This document shows, piece by piece, positions 54,934 to 64,000 of a stretch of 64,000 bases of DNA. Location of the stretch: contig OY755242.1 of assembly GCA_963576725.1 (NCBI GenBank), positions 29,004,725-29,068,724 on the forward strand, given 5' to 3'. The notes under the pieces were generated by a model. That model saw only the letters and a list, made by a program, of their open reading frames with translations, was not told the origin of the DNA and made no database searches. Numbering within the stretch: position 1 is the first letter of the stretch; every line of letters begins with the position of its first letter. The DNA comes from Azorinus chamasolen. Lineage: Eukaryota > Mollusca > Bivalvia > Cardiida > Solecurtidae. The translations under genes were made by a program, and so were the position numbers.

Positions 54934-55565
54934 ATGTCTCCCACGACATAGGGGTGTGGGAGACCTATTGATTTACTCCTTTCCATCAGTCTGTCTTGTC
55001 CGTCTACAAAATCTTGTCCGCTCCCTAATTCTGAAAGTTCTTATCCAATCTTCACCAAACTGTATATAAATGTTTATGGCTATAATATCTAGGCCAAGTT
55101 CAATATCCAGCAAGATTGTTTCAGGAACTGTTTCAGGAACTTCAGAGTTATGGCCGTTGATTTATTCAAATTTGGCCTTTTTAGCCTTGTCAGCTCTCTA
55201 AGTCAAAAACGTCTGACCCAATCTTCACCAAACTTTCTACAAATGTTTACGGCTATAATATCTAGGCCAAGATTAATATCCAGCAAGATTGTTTCAGTAA
55301 CTTCAGAGTTATGGCCCTTGATTTATCCAAATTTGGCCTTTTAAGCCTTGTCCACTAAGTCAAAAACGTCTCATCCAATCTTCACCAAACCTTCTAAAAA
55401 TGCTTATGGCTATAATATCTAGGCCAAATTCAATAAACAGCAAGATTGAACTAGGCACTTCAGAGTTATTGCCATTGAATAATACAAAAATGGCATTTTT
55501 AGCCTTGTCCACACTCTAAGTCATAAAGTTCTCATCTAATCATCACCAAACAGTTTGAAAAGGCA
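54934..55565 (+). mobile_element. Helitron-like element 3, 3' end lost
   Basis: 5' stem-loop TGTCTCCCACGACATAGGGG to GTGGGAGAC; three to four units of about 160 bp (CAATCTTCACCAAACT, GGCTATAATATCTAGGCCAA). It ends against a decayed family A end (GAGGGAAAGGGTATAGG). Confidence 0.75.
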
Positions 55566-55828
55566 TATGAGGGAAAGGGTATAGGTAAAATATTATGTAC
55601 ATGTATATGTTTCACATGAAAAAAACTGTAGTCAGATCTATTACAATTTCATTTAAACAGTAGACCCTGATCAGAAGGCTCCTATAGGAGTTGTTGTTTC
55701 TAAAATACTGAACTGCTGAAATTGAAAAACAAACTGCTTTGTTCTGAGTAGGCTAAACCAAACTATCCTTTTGAAATGATGGATTATAGATAACTATGAT
55801 TATTCAAATAAATCTTAATTCTGGCATT

Positions 55829-56054
55829 TTAACCCTTTCAGTGTTAATTTTTTTAAATGGACCTTTCCAAAATTCAAATGGGTTGAACTCACCATGAATA
55901 TTAACTGATTTTTTAAAAGAAAAATGTAACATGACAAACAGTGCAAACCCTGATGAGAGTGCTCCACTAGGAGCTCCACTAGGAACCCTCTCATCATGGT
56001 CTACACCGTTTGCAAAGGATGTTAGTGACTTGTTTCTCACATTGAAAGGGTTAA
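55829..56054 (-). mobile_element. TTAA MITE, family G, inverted
   Basis: TTAACCCTTTCAGTGTTAAT to CACATTGAAAGGGTTAA; centre with doubled CTCCACTAGGAG. Shares its right TTAA with the next MITE. Confidence 0.8.
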
Positions 56055-56301
56055 CCCTTTCCGTGTTCTGTATTAAGGCCAACTTTCAGTACCTACTGAA
56101 TATTCATTAACAAAATAGTTATCAATAAATATGGAAGGTGGGACATTGTAGACATTTTAGAAAGCAAAGAAACAGATCTATCAAGTTCTATAAGCAAACA
56201 GAGCAGACTCTGATCAGACGGCTCCTCTAGGAGCCGTCTGATCTGGGTCTACTCTGTTTGCAAATGCATGAAAGCATGTTTATATATGAGGGAAAGGTTA
56301 C
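56051..56301. mobile_element. TTAA MITE, family A, abutting
   Basis: TTAACCCTTTCCGTGTTC to GAGGGAAAGGTTAC; perfect palindrome around GGCTCCTCTAGGAGCC. Confidence 0.85.
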
Positions 56302-56351
56302 GATACATGTGGGCCAGACTGTGGTAAGTAATGCATGACGAAAGTCATAAA

Positions 56352-56592
56352 TTAATCGTTTTTTCCATGTAAAACATGATGACATTAATATTACTTCAAT
56401 TTTTATAATGGCATATAGACATGGGAAATTTTAGCTACAGTAGAACGTTTAGAAACTGCAGAATCATATCTATATTATTTCATAAGCAAACAGAGCAGAC
56501 CCTGATTAGATGGACCTTACCAGAGTCATCTGATCTGTGTCTACTCTGTTTTCAAAGGCACAGAAAGACATATTTATGGAGTAAAGGGTTAA
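56352..56592 (-). mobile_element. Family A MITE, inverted
   Basis: TAAGCAAACAGAGCAGACCC and GTGTCTACTCTGTTTTC arms; right end GGAGTAAAGGGTTAA. The left end is uncertain. Confidence 0.65.
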
Positions 56593-56629
56593 TCTTGTTC
56601 TACATGCAACACACATTTGCCAGTAACTC

Positions 56630-56790
56630 TTACAATGCTGAACTTTCAAATGGACTATTCCAAAATTCAAACAGGTCAAGCCTATGACTTTAGGGATTTT
56701 CTGAAGAAAAACATTACAAACAGTGCAGACCCTGATGAGAAGGCTCCCCTTTTATAAGGGTCTACACTGTTTGCAAAGGACATTATGTTG
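56630..56790 (-). mobile_element. Family G MITE fragment
   Basis: GGACTATTCCAAAATTCAAA, CAAACAGTGCAGACCCTGAT and GGGTCTACACTGTTTGC; palindrome centre partly deleted. Confidence 0.6.
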
Positions 56791-57050
56791 TTGCTATATA
56801 TCAGTTTCACTGTAAACTGCTCTGTAAGGTATGTTTATTGCTTACTCACATACTAGCACTAGGGTCCTGCCAAAAAAAAATCTGTCACTAATGGGCTTCC
56901 ATAGTTTTATCCCAGGTATTTTTTAAAACACTTTTATTACACTTTAATGATGTGCTCAATATGACTTTTAGCTTATAATAACTTTTGTTTCATGCAAATT
57001 TCTTTTCAAATGACCAAGTTATTTCAAATTGGAGCACATGCTGTCATATA

Positions 57051-57254
57051 CAGTAAAACCCCTCCAAACCGGAATTCCAGTAGAGAAGAAATTAGATATT
57101 TTTAGGCAGGTACCGTAGTTGCTTAATGCAGGGTGAAATATGTGCAGAAAGCTCCTAGAGGAGCTTTCTGCATGACTTTCACCATGCATTAAGCTGCCAC
57201 CTGTCTTCAAAACCGATATTTATACTAAATGTCCGGTTTAGAGAGGTTGTAATG
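57051..57254. mobile_element. Family D MITE, AAACCGGA-end type
   Basis: TA-flanked; CAGTAAAACCCCTCCAAACC and, right, GTCCGGTTTAGAGAGG. Arms GTTGCTTAATGCAGGGTGAA and inverse; centre AGCTCCTAGAGGAGCT. Confidence 0.85.
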
Positions 57255-57608
57255 TACACTGACCAATGGACAAAAAGAAATAGCTATATTTAGTTTAACC
57301 CTTTTGTATGCATATTGTATTCAGGAAGTGTACTAATGTGCATGTTTTGAAGTAAGTGGGTAAGTGGGGTATGTAATCATTACTAAAATGAATGGAATGT
57401 CAAATTGGGGAATCAAAATTTAAGAACATTTTTTTAGGAATACAGACAATTTAATCAATAAAATGAATACCAGTACACAAACTTCTTGTAGGTTTTAAAT
57501 GTTATTGTCATTCTTAGAATAATAAGATCAATTTATATCTAATCACTCTTCCTTGAAATGAATTATTTCTATAGATGGGACAAAGAATGGGGGGAATAAA
57601 TATTTTAT

Positions 57609-58260
57609 TATACCCCCACAAACAAAGGTTGGGGGTATATAGGAGTTAGCTTGGCGATCCGTCGGTCTGTTGACTTTTGTTTCCGCGCGGTTTCTCAGTA
57701 ACCGCTTACTGGAATCCAATGAAACATGACCTGATGCTTTATCATAAAGAGGACACGCACATGCAATTATAGTTTTTCAACTGATTGATTTTCTTACAAG
57801 GTTATGCCACTTTGTTTAAAAAAAAAAGTTGGTCTGTCGACTTTTGTTTCCGCACGGTTTCTCAGTAACCACTGACTGGAATCCAATGAAACATGACATG
57901 ATGCTTTATCATAAAGAGAACATGCACATCCAATAATAGTTTTACAGTTTATCTAATTTCTACAGAGTTATGCCCCTTTGAATTTTGGTCTATTAGTCGG
58001 TCTGTTCAAAGTTATGCCCCTTTGTTTAAAAGTTTTGTATTGGTCTGTCTGTTGACTTTTATTCTGCATGTTTTCTCAGCTACTGCTGACTGGAATCGTA
58101 CGAAACTTTATCATGAAGGGGAGGTGCGCATCCAATAATAAAATAGTTTTTAAAGTTTATCTTTTTTCTTACTGAGTTATGCCCCTTCAAATTGTACAAA
58201 GTTTTTACTTGTGACAGTCATGTTTGTGGGGGTATTAATCACCTTCAGTGATAGTTTTAG
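57609..58260 (+). mobile_element. Helitron-like element 4
   Basis: 5' stem-loop ATACCCCCACAAACAAAGGT to GGGGGTAT; units with TTTCCGCGCGGTTTCTCAGT and GGAATCCAATGAAACATGAC; 3' GTGGGGGTATTAATCACC, hairpin ATCACCTTCAGTGAT, then AGTTTTAG in place of CTTG. Confidence 0.75.
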
Positions 58261-59190
58261 TTTGAACAGTTGAATGGGGCCAAATTCCGGCCCCAAAATG
58301 CCATTAAAAATTGGCCTGAGTTACCAACATGAAATATGGGATACCCATAAGAGTGTGACAAAACAGTTAAATATCAACCCTGAACCCTTTTTAATACTCA
58401 GAAGGGTTAAAGAATTTAATTAAGCATGTAACAGGTGTATGAATGTAGAAGATAAGCTTTGGTTCTGGGAAGAATAGTAGCTATGGGATGGGTGGAGCAT
58501 GTCATTATGACACAGCATCAGCCCCAGGGTGTATCCATGTCAACTAAATTAGTGCCCTGTCTATGTTATCACACTAATAGCTTGTGAAGTATACAAAAGC
58601 TCTCTGTTTCAATTTTCATGGTAAAGTTTCACTATGCACTTTCAAAACTGCAACCAAAGTTTTAAACAGTTTGGATCCGGATGAAATTTCAACTGACTCA
58701 GCATCTGAAATTGGTCCACATTGTTTGCCTATGGTTATCAAGTATTTACCGGTACCATTGGTGATTGGTGTGTAAGGAGTGTATGATCTAGTCCTTTGCT
58801 TCATCCTGTTTCAAAACAAAAGAAGAAAGGAAAAAACGGGGGGGAAAAGTACATGTAATGCTGTGATATGATCTTGGTGGTGATGACAAAAGTGGTTTCA
58901 GGGGATTTAAGTTGGGTGTGAAACATTCGTATTTGATATTATCAACAGAAATCATTTTAGAGAGTTTATTTCAAGGGTGTGCAGGATATTAATTCAAATT
59001 CCAAGTGCCAGGTAAGGGAATATATTGACTCATAACATGCTCTCTATCACCACAAATGGTTTGGATCCAGACCGTTTGTAAACCTTTCATCTAATGAAAT
59101 AATGACAGCATGAATATTTATTAGCTAATTCATTTTAATGACATGGACACAGGAGATTGGGATATTAGTAGAAACTGTAGAGTCGAATTT
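58261..59190. other. No gene seen; H-type palindrome remnants
   Basis: AGTTTGGATCCGGATGAAAT at 58669 and TGGTTTGGATCCAGACCG at 59054 are H-family pieces. No exon could be supported. Confidence 0.35.
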
Positions 59191-59204
59191 ATTATAATTT
59201 TATA

Positions 59205-59285
59205 AGCAAATAGAGCAGACCCTGATCACACAGCTTCTGTAGGAGCCGTCTGATCAGGGTCTGCACTCTGCTGTTTGCTTATAGA
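59205..59285. mobile_element. Family A palindrome
   Basis: AAGCAAATAGAGCAGACCCT and inverse, centre GCTTCTGTAGGAGCC; ends unclear. Confidence 0.6.
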
Positions 59286-59340
59286 TCTGAAACTATTGCT
59301 TCTGCAAATACCAATGACGTCTATAGTATGTACATTATTA

Positions 59341-59481
59341 GTTATACAGTTCTTTCCCAGGGTACATGACGATTTATTCCCGGCTGAGGAAAATCATGTT
59401 GCCCGAGCCGTTAGGCGAGGGTTACATGATTTTACCAGCCGGGAATAAATCGTCATGTACCCTGGGAAAGAACTGTATAAC
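59341..59481. repeat. Long near-perfect hairpin, arms about 64 bp
   Basis: GTTATACAGTTCTTTCCCAG...CCCGGCTG and inverse around a loop of about 14 nt (GAGCCGTTAGGCGA). Confidence 0.85.
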
Positions 59482-59949
59482 GAATTTATTATACTGCAAA
59501 GTTTTACGGTTCGGATAATTTATATAAATCCATTTTGGCATATTTAATCACTAAACACGATAATTCCCCTAATAGCGCCCCAATATATTATTTCTACCCG
59601 AAGGTATCCGAAGTGGTGTGCTCATTGTATTTCATCGGCGTTCGTGTTATAATAGATGGATGGACGATATAATAACTCCTCTAAAAACTGTTTTATTGGT
59701 CATTTCAAACCAAAAGTGTTTTTTAATTCATTTCTGCATGTTTTTCTTTACGTATCAATAGTTATCTATTATGAATTTTGCTACTGTTTAGCCGAGTCGA
59801 GAAGTCGGTCATTTGGTTTCTGATCATCATATGTGGGGCCCGCCATGGGGAATTTCCATGTACCCTGTCAGCTCACAGGGTACATGGACTCATGTACACG
59901 GCTAGTTAACCAATCAGAAGTGAGGATTTTACTTTGCAGTATAATAAAT
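59482..59949. mobile_element. Element with TTTATTATACTGCAAAGT ends
   Basis: Inverted ends TTTATTATACTGCAAAGT and ACTTTGCAGTATAATAAA. Inner palindrome CATGTACCCTGTCAGCTCAC plus AGGGTACATG near 59860-59886. Its start abuts the hairpin at 59341 and may be one unit with it. Confidence 0.65.
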
Positions 59950-59978
59950 GCCTTTATAAAAAAATTCAGTTAAGTTGG

Positions 59979-60199
59979 TTAACCCTTTCCTTCATATAAA
60001 TGCCTTTTCACGCATTTGCAAACAGAGTAGACCCAGATCAGGGTCTGCTCTGTTTGAAGCAGAAATTAGTAGATCTTTTTCTTGAGTTTCTAAAATGGTT
60101 ACATTGTTCCACCTTCCATATTTAATTATAACTATTTTGTCCATGACTATTCAGTAGGTATTGAAATTTGGAATAAACATAGAACAGGAAAAGGGTTAA
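59979..60199. mobile_element. TTAA MITE, family A, centre deleted
   Basis: TTAACCCTTTCCTTCATATA to CAGGAAAAGGGTTAA; GTAGACCCAGATCAG runs straight into GGTCTGCTCTGTTTG. Confidence 0.85.
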
Positions 60200-60255
60200 T
60201 AAATATTAATGATGTCATAATTTCCGTCATGAATATTCAACAGGGAAAGGGTTAA
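60196..60255. mobile_element. 60-bp family A end stub
   Basis: TTAATAAATATTAATGATGT to ACAGGGAAAGGGTTAA; shares the TTAA of its neighbour. Confidence 0.6.
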
Positions 60256-60494
60256 GTATATCAGTAAGCGAAATTTGCAGATGAAAGTTACTCAACTTTA
60301 CTATTCATTGGCTTTACGGGGGCTAAATGTTCATGTTAGCTTTCATAGCCCAAGGAAGAAATATTGATACATCTTGTCAGCATTGTATCAATATATTGTG
60401 TTCTAAGTTATTGCCATTAGCGAAAATGTTCACAAGCTCTAGTGATGAATACTGTAGATATTCTCTCAAATCACGTTTATTATCTGCTTGTAGG

Positions 60495-60762
60495 TTAACC
60501 CTTTCCTACATATAAATGCTTTTTCACGCATTTGCAAACGGAGTAGAGTCGGATCAGACGGCTCCTATAGAAGCCTTCTGATCAGGGTCTGCTCTGTTTG
60601 CTAATAGAATTTGATAGAGCTGTTGCTTTACTTTCTAAAATCACTACGATGTTCCACCTTCAATACCAATACTTTATTATAGCTGCATGTAGTTTGTCCA
60701 TGAATACTGGTATTCAGAAGGTGTTAAAATTTGGAATAAACATAGAACAGGGAATGGGTTAA
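60495..60762. mobile_element. TTAA MITE, family A
   Basis: TTAACCCTTTCCTACATATA to CAGGGAATGGGTTAA; centre GGCTCCTATAGAAGCC. Confidence 0.85.
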
Positions 60763-60769
60763 CTAATTA

Positions 60770-62085
60770 TGTCTCACCCATTTATAATGGGTAGACATAT
60801 TGTTTTTGGTCAAGTTGTCCATCTGTCTGTCTGTCACACTCGTGTCTGCTCCATATCTCTCACAAACATGGAAGTATTTCAAAATGCTTTTGCACAAAAG
60901 TTCGACTCAACAAGACGATGTGCAGAGCATTCGATTCAGGCATGTGGGTCAAAGGTCACGGTCACAATTCAAGGTCAAATGTTTTAAGCAACACCCTTCG
61001 TGTCCGCTCCATATCTCTTAAACCCTTGGAAGGATTTCAAAATGCTGTGGCACAAAATTTAATGTTCTCCATAACAAGCCGATGTGCAGACTGCAGGATT
61101 CAGGCACATTCTTCAAAGGTCAAGGTCACAGTTAAAGGTCAAATGTTTTTAGCCTTAATTTTCATGTCAGCTCCACATCTGTATAACCCTTGGAAGGATT
61201 CCAAAATGCTGTGGCACAAATATTCTCTTTAACAAGCGGATGTGCAGACAGCTGGAGTCAGGCACATGCATCAAAGGTCAAGGTCACAATTCAAGGTCAA
61301 TTATTCACATTTTCTTGTCCGGACGATGACTCCTATATTGCTCATGATATTTGATTGAAACTTCATACATGGAAAGAGCATGATGAGAGGAAGTGTGATT
61401 TATAAGGGCCATAACTCTGGCTTCAATACTTTTGGAGTTATTGCCTTTGTTACATTTTTTTGTCCAATCAATAACTCCTTTTCTACTGATGCTATTGGAA
61501 TCACATTTCATTTATAGAAAGAGCATGATGGAATGAAGATGTTATGCACAAGTTTCATAACTCTGGCTTCAATAATATTGGAGTTATTGCCCCCGATTTT
61601 CTGCAGAGTTATGGGACTTTGAAATTTTTACATGGAAATTTTTTCTGCAGGGTTTCTCCAAAACCTTTAATTGGATATTCAATTATTCATTAAATTTCAT
61701 AGGATTGATTATCACCATGCCTAGTTGTACACATCTTTTTCCAGTTCCTGTTTGAAGATTTTCTGCAGAGATATGGGGCTTTGAAATTTTTACATGGAAA
61801 ATTTTGTCCTCGGGTTTCTCCAAAATCTTTGGTCAAATTTTCATGAAACTTAATAGGATTGATCAGCACCATGCCTAGTTGTGCATAGTTTATTCCTTTT
61901 CCGGTTTTGCACATTTATGGGACTTTGGGAAATTTTGTCCACGTGCTGGGAGAGAAATCAGTTTTTGTATCAAAAACAATTCAAGTTGTCATTTGAAATT
62001 GCAGTCTGCTGTAATTCTGAACATTTAAATTTCTGTTGAGAATGCAATAAGAATTTCATTCAATTTCCTAATGAGACACATCTTG
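60770..62085 (+). mobile_element. Helitron-like element 5
   Basis: 5' stem-loop TGTCTCACCCATTTATAATG and GGGTAGACA; CTGT short repeat; two unit types (CTCCATATCTC, AAGGTCAAGGTCACA; then GGAGTTATTGCC, TTTCTGCAG). The 3' end is put at GAGACACATCTTG with low certainty. Confidence 0.65.
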
Positions 62086-62306
62086 ATCCAAACTAAACCC
62101 ATGGTATGCCAACAGATATAAGTAACATTTCCCCCCAAGCACAGTGATTACCTGTTGATAACCCCATTAACTTTTGTGCAGACAAAGGCTGCGTGTCAAC
62201 TCTGTCACCTTACCCTTTAATGGGGATTTTTCATAGTGAAATGGTCTATCATTCAGTGTTGTGTCTTGGTCCAAATTTTAGGGTGATACTTAGTATTTGA
62301 TGGCCC

Positions 62307-62500
62307 TTAACCCATGCCCTCATATTGACGCCTCTTAAAGTCACTTTTTGAAATCACTGTGATAAATAGAACATTAATTTTTGCTCCATAGGAACAAAAT
62401 TTGCTCTGTTTATCACAATGGTTTCGAAACTACACAATTCTAAAACTTTCCTTTTCTCTAGTAAATGCTCCTTTTTGGTAGATTTATTCAAAGAAGTTGG
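62307..62500 (-). mobile_element. Family C MITE, inverted, right end lost
   Basis: TTAACCCATGCCCTCATATT; palindrome around TGCTCCATAGGAACA. Confidence 0.7.
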
Positions 62501-62730
62501 GAAAATGTGTCCCAGGCTCACCCAAGGCTCAGCACTGATTATTGTTTATTGGTACAGTCCGTTCAGTATTTTCTAGAGGATTTTGAATGACAGTGTTGAT
62601 CCCGATCAAGGAGTTTCTCATATTCTGCTTCACAACAGTTGACTGGCTGAGATGGCAATTTTTAAAGTTGTAGCACCTCCAAGCTTTGATGTGAATTATA
62701 TTTCAGTGGTTGTTTTAGTTGCAGGTATTG

Positions 62731-62943
62731 TTACACCTTACAGCGCGGGACACAAGTCACTAATGTCCTTTGCAAACAGTGTAGACCCAGATGAGAGGGC
62801 TCCTAGAGGAGCCCTCTCATCAGGGTCTGCACTGATTGTCATGTTACACTTTTCTTTAGCAAAAGCCCTACATATTCACCATAGGCTTGACCTGTTTAAA
62901 ATTTGGAATAGTCCATTTGAAAACTCAGCGTTGTAAGGGTTAA
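62731..62943. mobile_element. TTAA MITE, family G, best copy
   Basis: Left TTACACCTTACAGCG (TTAA drifted), right GCGTTGTAAGGGTTAA; perfect palindrome around GGGCTCCTAGAGGAGCCC. Confidence 0.8.
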
Positions 62944-62963
62944 TGATGGAATCAACTTGTATT

Positions 62964-63040
62964 TCGAGGGCTTGGTGCAAAACAATTGTAACTCCTTCAC
63001 AAAGTGAAGGAGTTACAATAGTCTTGCACCAAGCCCTCGA
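62964..63040. repeat. Compact hairpin, 37-bp arms, 3-nt loop
   Basis: TCGAGGGCTTGGTGCAA...AACTCCTTCAC and inverse; about 34 of 37 positions pair, mismatches in one short internal patch. Confidence 0.85.
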
Positions 63041-63085
63041 TTTGCTAATCCCATATCAGAGGGGATCTGGATAAAGTAGTAGGCC

Positions 63086-63335
63086 TTAACCCTTAACTTC
63101 ATATAAACGCTTTTTTCACACCTTTGCAAACAGAGAAGACCCAGATCAGATGGCTCATATAGGAGCCATCTGATCAGGTTCTGCTCGGTTTGCTTTTGAA
63201 ATAAAGTAGATCTAATTCTACAAATTCTTTCATGATAAAAAAAAGTCATGGTTGGTGTTGCCGTTATTAAATATCGGCTAAATGATATTCACAATGTCAT
63301 TGTTTCTTACTTGAATATTCATGGTGTAAAGAGAT
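63086..63335. mobile_element. Family A MITE, right end drifted
   Basis: TTAACCCTTAACTTCATATA; palindrome around GGCTCATATAGGAGCC; right part CACAATGTCATTGTTTCTTA, then GGTGTAAAGAGAT without TTAA. Confidence 0.75.
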
Positions 63336-63415
63336 ATTGTCAGGTCAGCAGGATAAAGGTGATGTGTCCCTTGGGTGTTTCCATTAACTAATGTATAGTT
63401 GTGTCGCAGTTGTTT

Positions 63416-63662
63416 TTAACCCTTGAACTGCTAAAGGGTTTTCCTCTTTAATTCTTTGCACGTTAAGTAATTTTTCGTCTGCAGCATTAAGTTGTCTGCT
63501 TCAATTCATAAAATAAAATTTCTCTCAATTCTTTGCAAAAATATTGTCAGAGTGTCAAACAGTTTGGATCCTGATGAGAAACCGTATCATGCGCTGTCTC
63601 ATCTGGATCCAAACTGATAGCATTGGTAATCAGAGTTCTGCTGCTAGCATTCAAAGGGTTAA
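63416..63662. mobile_element. TTAA MITE, family H
   Basis: TTAACCCTTGAACTGC to ATTCAAAGGGTTAA; palindrome AGTTTGGATCCTGATGAGA and inverse around a GCGC-bearing centre. Confidence 0.8.
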
Positions 63663-63881
63663 TGCACATTGGCTATTTTTAGATACATTCACTTTGAATA
63701 AATCTACCGAAAAGGAGCATTAACTAGAGAAAAGGAAAATTTCAGAATTTTGTAGTTTGAAACCATTATGATAAATAGAGCATTTGCTCCTATAGGAGCA
63801 AATACTCTATTTATCACAATGGTTTCAACAGGTGACATTTACAGAGGTGTCAAAATGTGTCAATATGAGGGAATGGGTTAA
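63659..63881. mobile_element. TTAA MITE, family C, abutting H
   Basis: TTAATGCACATTGGCTATTT to GAGGGAATGGGTTAA; centre GCTCCTATAGGAGC. Has the uninterrupted GGAGCATTAACTAGAG site. Confidence 0.85.
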
Positions 63882-63904
63882 CATGTCATTGGCAACTAGG
63901 TGAT

Positions 63905-64000
63905 AACCTTTGCAAACAGTTTAGATCCAGATAAGATGCCAAGGAAGTCAGAGCCTCATTAGTAATGCAAAATATCTGACATTGAAAATATGAGAAAGAT
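63905..64000. repeat. H-type palindrome piece at window end
   Basis: CAAACAGTTTAGATCCAGAT with a weak partner; the window ends before any right terminus. Confidence 0.35.

Overview
The window looks like nuclear DNA of a mollusc, most likely a bivalve clam. It is AT-rich, its genes are split by kilobase introns, and it is packed with non-autonomous DNA transposons. It also holds Helitron-like elements of the bivalve 'pearl' type: a 5' terminal stem-loop, a microsatellite, tandem units of about 145-160 bp and a 3' hairpin before CTTG. The species cannot be fixed from the sequence alone.

Two genes are well supported. On the plus strand, seven exons between 670 and 15966 join with every intron phase compatible and every junction GT-AG. 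They give one 737-residue urea/solute symporter of the DUR3 type (sodium:solute symporter superfamily). On the minus strand, 29121-30191 is an intronless 356-residue class A GPCR that looks most like the histamine H3 group. A third gene is tentatively proposed from three small phase-matched plus-strand exons (40479-40557, 46483-46522, 50545-50593); it would continue past the window. Broken genes are two mariner transposases (12505-13586 plus, 43198-44263 minus) and a PIF1-like helicase fragment (19347-19637 minus).

Most of the rest is repeats. About forty short elements are bounded by TTAA with ends near TTAACCC...GGGTTAA, as expected for piggyBac-type MITEs. Here they are sorted into families A, B, C, G, F and H by their internal palindrome. 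Family D is a separate TA-flanked MITE family. The window also carries longer TA-flanked elements with pogo-like ends, five Helitron-like elements, a tRNA-type SINE, two further dispersed repeats (R and T), several minisatellites and a 3.7 kb element holding an inverted satellite array.

Layout: 0.7-16 kb DUR3-like gene with MITEs and a mariner in its introns; 16-29 kb repeats and a PIF1 relic; 29-30 kb GPCR; 30-35 kb minisatellites, SINE and MITEs; 35-39 kb satellite element; 40-51 kb candidate gene 5' end, with a pogo-like element, a mariner and a Helitron-like element in its introns; 51-64 kb nested transposons.

The most striking pattern is that families A, B, C, G and D, unrelated outside their centres and using two different target sites, share the palindromic centre GCTCCTNNAGGAGC. 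Several insertions are nested so that the duplicated TTAA and the unoccupied site can both be read inside this window.
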